Shown here one piece after another: positions 61,878 to 64,000 of a DNA stretch of 64,000 nt. This DNA is from Aliivibrio finisterrensis (GTDB taxonomy: Bacteria; Pseudomonadota; Gammaproteobacteria; Enterobacterales; Vibrionaceae), in contig NZ_WBVP01000004.1 of the NCBI RefSeq assembly GCF_008933155.1, positions 124,001 through 188,000 on the forward strand, read 5' to 3'. The stretch's first letter is position 1, and each line of letters starts with the position of its first letter. Both the position numbers and the translations under genes were made by a program. Below the pieces are notes generated by a model. It was not told the DNA's origin, searched no databases, and saw only the letters and a list, made by a program, of their open reading frames with translations.

Positions 61878-63545
61878 ATGTTGGCACATATTAAAATTAC
61901 TCATTTCGCAATCGTAAAATCGTTAGAATTGGATTTAACCAAGGGCATGACCACTATTACAGGTGAGACTGGTGCAGGTAAATCTATTGCTATTGACGCC
62001 CTTGGATTATGTTTAGGCGATCGCGCTGAAGCGTCAATGGTTCGTCAAGGAGAAGAAAAGGCAGAGATCACCGTCCTTTTCACATTAGAGAACAATCTTA
62101 ACGCTAAGCGATGGTTAGAAGATAATGAACTCTATGACGGTAATGAATGTATTTTACGCCGAGTCATCACCAAAGAAGGCCGCTCTCGTGGCTTTATCAA
62201 TGGTAGCCCTGTTCCTGCTGCACAGTTAAAAACATTGGGCCATTTATTGATCAACATTCATGGTCAACACGCCCATCACGAACTGATGAAACCTGAATAC
62301 CAATTAAATATGCTGGATCAGTATGCAGGTCACGTCTCTCTATTAAACAAAACGCGCAGCCGTTATCAAGCATGGCGTCAAGCTGACAACGCATTAAAGC
62401 AAATGATCAAGCACAGTCAGCAAAACGAAGCGCAAAAACAACTGATCGAATACCAAATCAAAGAGCTAAACGAACTGGCATTAGGCGAAGAAGAATTCGT
62501 CCAGCTAGAAGAAGATCATACAAGACTCTCTAACTCTGGCGAATTGGTTGACTGCTGTCAGCAAGCAGTTTCAGTTCTATACGAAAGCGATGAAGTTAAT
62601 GCGCTTCAGTTACTGCAATATGCAAATAATCATATCCAACAATTAGGGCAACTTGATCCTAAACTTGCCCCATTATCAGATATGCTTAATGAGGCAATGA
62701 TCCAAGTTGAAGAAGCCAACCATGAGATCAAAAACTATTTAGATAATATTGATGTTGATCCCGAGCAAATCGCTTTTGTAGAAGAGCGTTTTAGCCGAGT
62801 AATGTCTATGGCTAAAAAACACCACGTACTTGCTGAAGAATTATATGAGCACCATCAACAGCTTTTGGCTGAATATGATCGCCTTGATTGCTCTGATGAG
62901 AAACGTGAGCAACGCGAACAAGAAGTAGCAGAACTAAAGCAACACTTCTTAGAAGCCGCGCATAAACTAACAAAAAGCCGTCAGCGTTATGCTAAAGAAT
63001 TGAATAATAAAATTACAGAAAGTATGCAAACATTAAGCATGGAAAAAGCAGTATTTGATATTCAACTTGAAAGTGATGCAGTAAGTAAAATCTCACCACT
63101 TGGGATTGATACCTTATGCTTTAAAGTTTCAACCAACCCAGGACAGCCATTACACCCTATTGCCAAAGTAGCCTCTGGTGGTGAGTTATCACGTATTTCA
63201 TTAGCTATTCAAGTGATCACAGCTCAAAAAGTGGATACTCCAAGTCTTATTTTCGATGAAGTTGATGTGGGGATTAGTGGGCCAACCGCGGCAGTTGTAG
63301 GCAAAATGTTACGCACTCTAGGCGAATCAACACAAGTATTATGTGTTACCCATTTACCTCAAGTTGCAGGTTGTGGTCACAATCAACTGTTTGTTGCTAA
63401 GCACACCAACTCAGGTAAAACGGAAACTCAAATGCGAGCATTAAGCACAGAAGAGCGTATTGAAGAATTAGCTCGCTTACTAGGTGGTACACAAATTACA
63501 GACCATACTCTTGCGAATGCAAAGGAGCTATTAAGCGCCGCTTAG
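61878..63545 (+). CDS. recN: DNA repair protein RecN
   Basis: RecN is an SMC-like ATPase that binds broken DNA ends and aids cohesion and double-strand-break repair. The 555-residue protein has the Walker A GETGAGKS near residue 30, a long coiled-coil middle (about 150-380), and the C-terminal signature [16 protein letters not shown] with Walker [15 protein letters not shown]. The ATG at 61878 ([13 protein letters not shown]) fits the family start; a 12-residue in-frame extension begins inside the LexA palindrome and is not credible. Confidence 0.97.
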   Translation: MLAHIKITHFAIVKSLELDLTKGMTTITGETGAGKSIAIDALGLCLGDRAEASMVRQGEEKAEITVLFTLENNLNAKRWLEDNELYDGNECILRRVITKEGRSRGFINGSPVPAAQLKTLGHLLINIHGQHAHHELMKPEYQLNMLDQYAGHVSLLNKTRSRYQAWRQADNALKQMIKHSQQNEAQKQLIEYQIKELNELALGEEEFVQLEEDHTRLSNSGELVDCCQQAVSVLYESDEVNALQLLQYANNHIQQLGQLDPKLAPLSDMLNEAMIQVEEANHEIKNYLDNIDVDPEQIAFVEERFSRVMSMAKKHHVLAEELYEHHQQLLAEYDRLDCSDEKREQREQEVAELKQHFLEAAHKLTKSRQRYAKELNNKITESMQTLSMEKAVFDIQLESDAVSKISPLGIDTLCFKVSTNPGQPLHPIAKVASGGELSRISLAIQVITAQKVDTPSLIFDEVDVGISGPTAAVVGKMLRTLGESTQVLCVTHLPQVAGCGHNQLFVAKHTNSGKTETQMRALSTEERIEELARLLGGTQITDHTLANAKELLSAA

Positions 63546-63577
63546 TGTACTTTGTATAAACAGCCTCATTTGCTAAG

Positions 63578-63617
63578 CACGCCAATACTAGTCGTTAATA
63601 TTGGCGTGTTTCTTTTC
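63578..63617 (+). terminator. Terminator after recN
   Basis: The stem CACGCCAATA/TATTGGCGTG with an 11-nt loop is followed by TTTCTTTTC. Confidence 0.85.
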
Positions 63618-63751
63618 AATACCCTCAATAGAATGCAACTTGATTCAAAAATTAGAGTCAAACACCCCCAGAACAGGCTTAATCTTTTTACTTATTAGTC
63701 TAGCTTGTTTATCATCTATTTAATTATTTTAAAGGCTAAGCTGTACGAACT

Positions 63752-64000
63752 ATGCAATTTAAAAAATGGATCATTGCTCTACCCCTTGTTGTTGGGCTTC
63801 TAAGCGGTTGCTCGCTATTAGAAAAATTGGTGTATCGAATCGATATTGCCCAAGGTAATTACGTCGAGCAGGAAGCCGTCGACAAACTGCGATTTGGAAT
63901 GACTAAGCAACAAGTGCAGTTTGTTATGGGTACACCAATGCTTGTTGAGTCAGGTTATCCAAATACTTGGTACTACATTTACCTATTTACCCATGGTCAT
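63752..64000 (+). CDS. bamE: Outer membrane protein assembly factor BamE (partial, C-terminus off the right edge)
   Basis: The first 83 codons of BamE (SmpA/OmlA) are present. The lipoprotein signal ends in the lipobox LLSGC with Cys20 as the acylated residue. Then follow [30 protein letters not shown] and NTWYYIYLF, which are hallmarks of the family. BamE stabilises the BamA-BamD complex; bamA is at 12.4-14.9 kb of this window. The reading frame is open at the edge. Confidence 0.95.
   Translation, partial: MQFKKWIIALPLVVGLLSGCSLLEKLVYRIDIAQGNYVEQEAVDKLRFGMTKQQVQFVMGTPMLVESGYPNTWYYIYLFTHGH

Overview
The window is chromosomal DNA from a marine gamma-proteobacterium of the Vibrionaceae, most like Aliivibrio (Vibrio) fischeri. 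The evidence is the AT-rich composition, the product sequences, the gene order, and the presence of small secreted families typical of vibrios. Nearly all of it is core genome. I see no phage, insertion sequence, integron, CRISPR array, rRNA or tRNA gene.

Layout. (1) 1-3.0 kb: a YafD-type phosphodiesterase-like exported protein cut by the left edge, glnB (PII), a small cytochrome c and tilS. (2) 3.1-22.7 kb: the large conserved minus-strand cluster rpsB-tsf-pyrH-frr-uppS-cdsA-dxr-rseP-bamA-skp-lpxD-fabZ-lpxA-lpxB-rnhB-dnaE-accA. It combines translation factors, isoprenoid and phospholipid synthesis, lipid A synthesis and outer-membrane assembly, and it is punctuated by internal terminators. 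Here dxr lies after cdsA, not between frr and uppS as in E. coli. (3) 22.8-26.8 kb: the divergent arm map-glnD-yaeH. GlnD modifies the GlnB encoded about 22 kb away. (4) 26.8-32.5 kb: queA, tgt, yajC, secD and secF, for queuosine tRNA modification and the Sec accessory complex. (5) 32.7-36.8 kb: a two-CBS-domain protein and the glyoxylate-shunt pair aceB-aceA, with a long regulatory-looking upstream region. (6) 36.8-43.5 kb: oxyR divergent from a 2-Cys peroxiredoxin, then cutC and an accessory stretch of secreted or outer-membrane proteins: a YgiW-like OB-fold protein, a beta-barrel divergent from a LysR regulator, a small proline-rich YadA-anchor protein and a repeat protein. (7) 43.6-52.1 kb: the phosphate regulon phoB-phoR-pstS-pstC-pstA-pstB-phoU, with two good Pho boxes and unusually long PstC and PstA permeases. 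(8) 52.3-56.3 kb: rdgC, trhP-yfhL (tRNA hydroxylation plus a ferredoxin) and an uncharacterised secreted protein. (9) 56.5-64 kb: the heat-shock genes grpE, dnaK and dnaJ with sigma-32 promoters, then nadK, SOS-controlled recN and the start of bamE.

The most interesting signals are mainly non-coding. They are a perfect 40-bp palindrome holding two LexA boxes before recN; a dense set of structured elements between dnaK and dnaJ, including an 84-nt multi-stem element; a nested inverted repeat between rdgC and trhP; a structured 3' region after the peroxiredoxin gene; and a FadR-like operator plus triple repeats far upstream of aceB. Among proteins, the compact proline-rich YadA-anchor protein and the PstC with a large periplasmic insertion deserve attention. 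I did not find a clear multi-gene system that looks wholly new.
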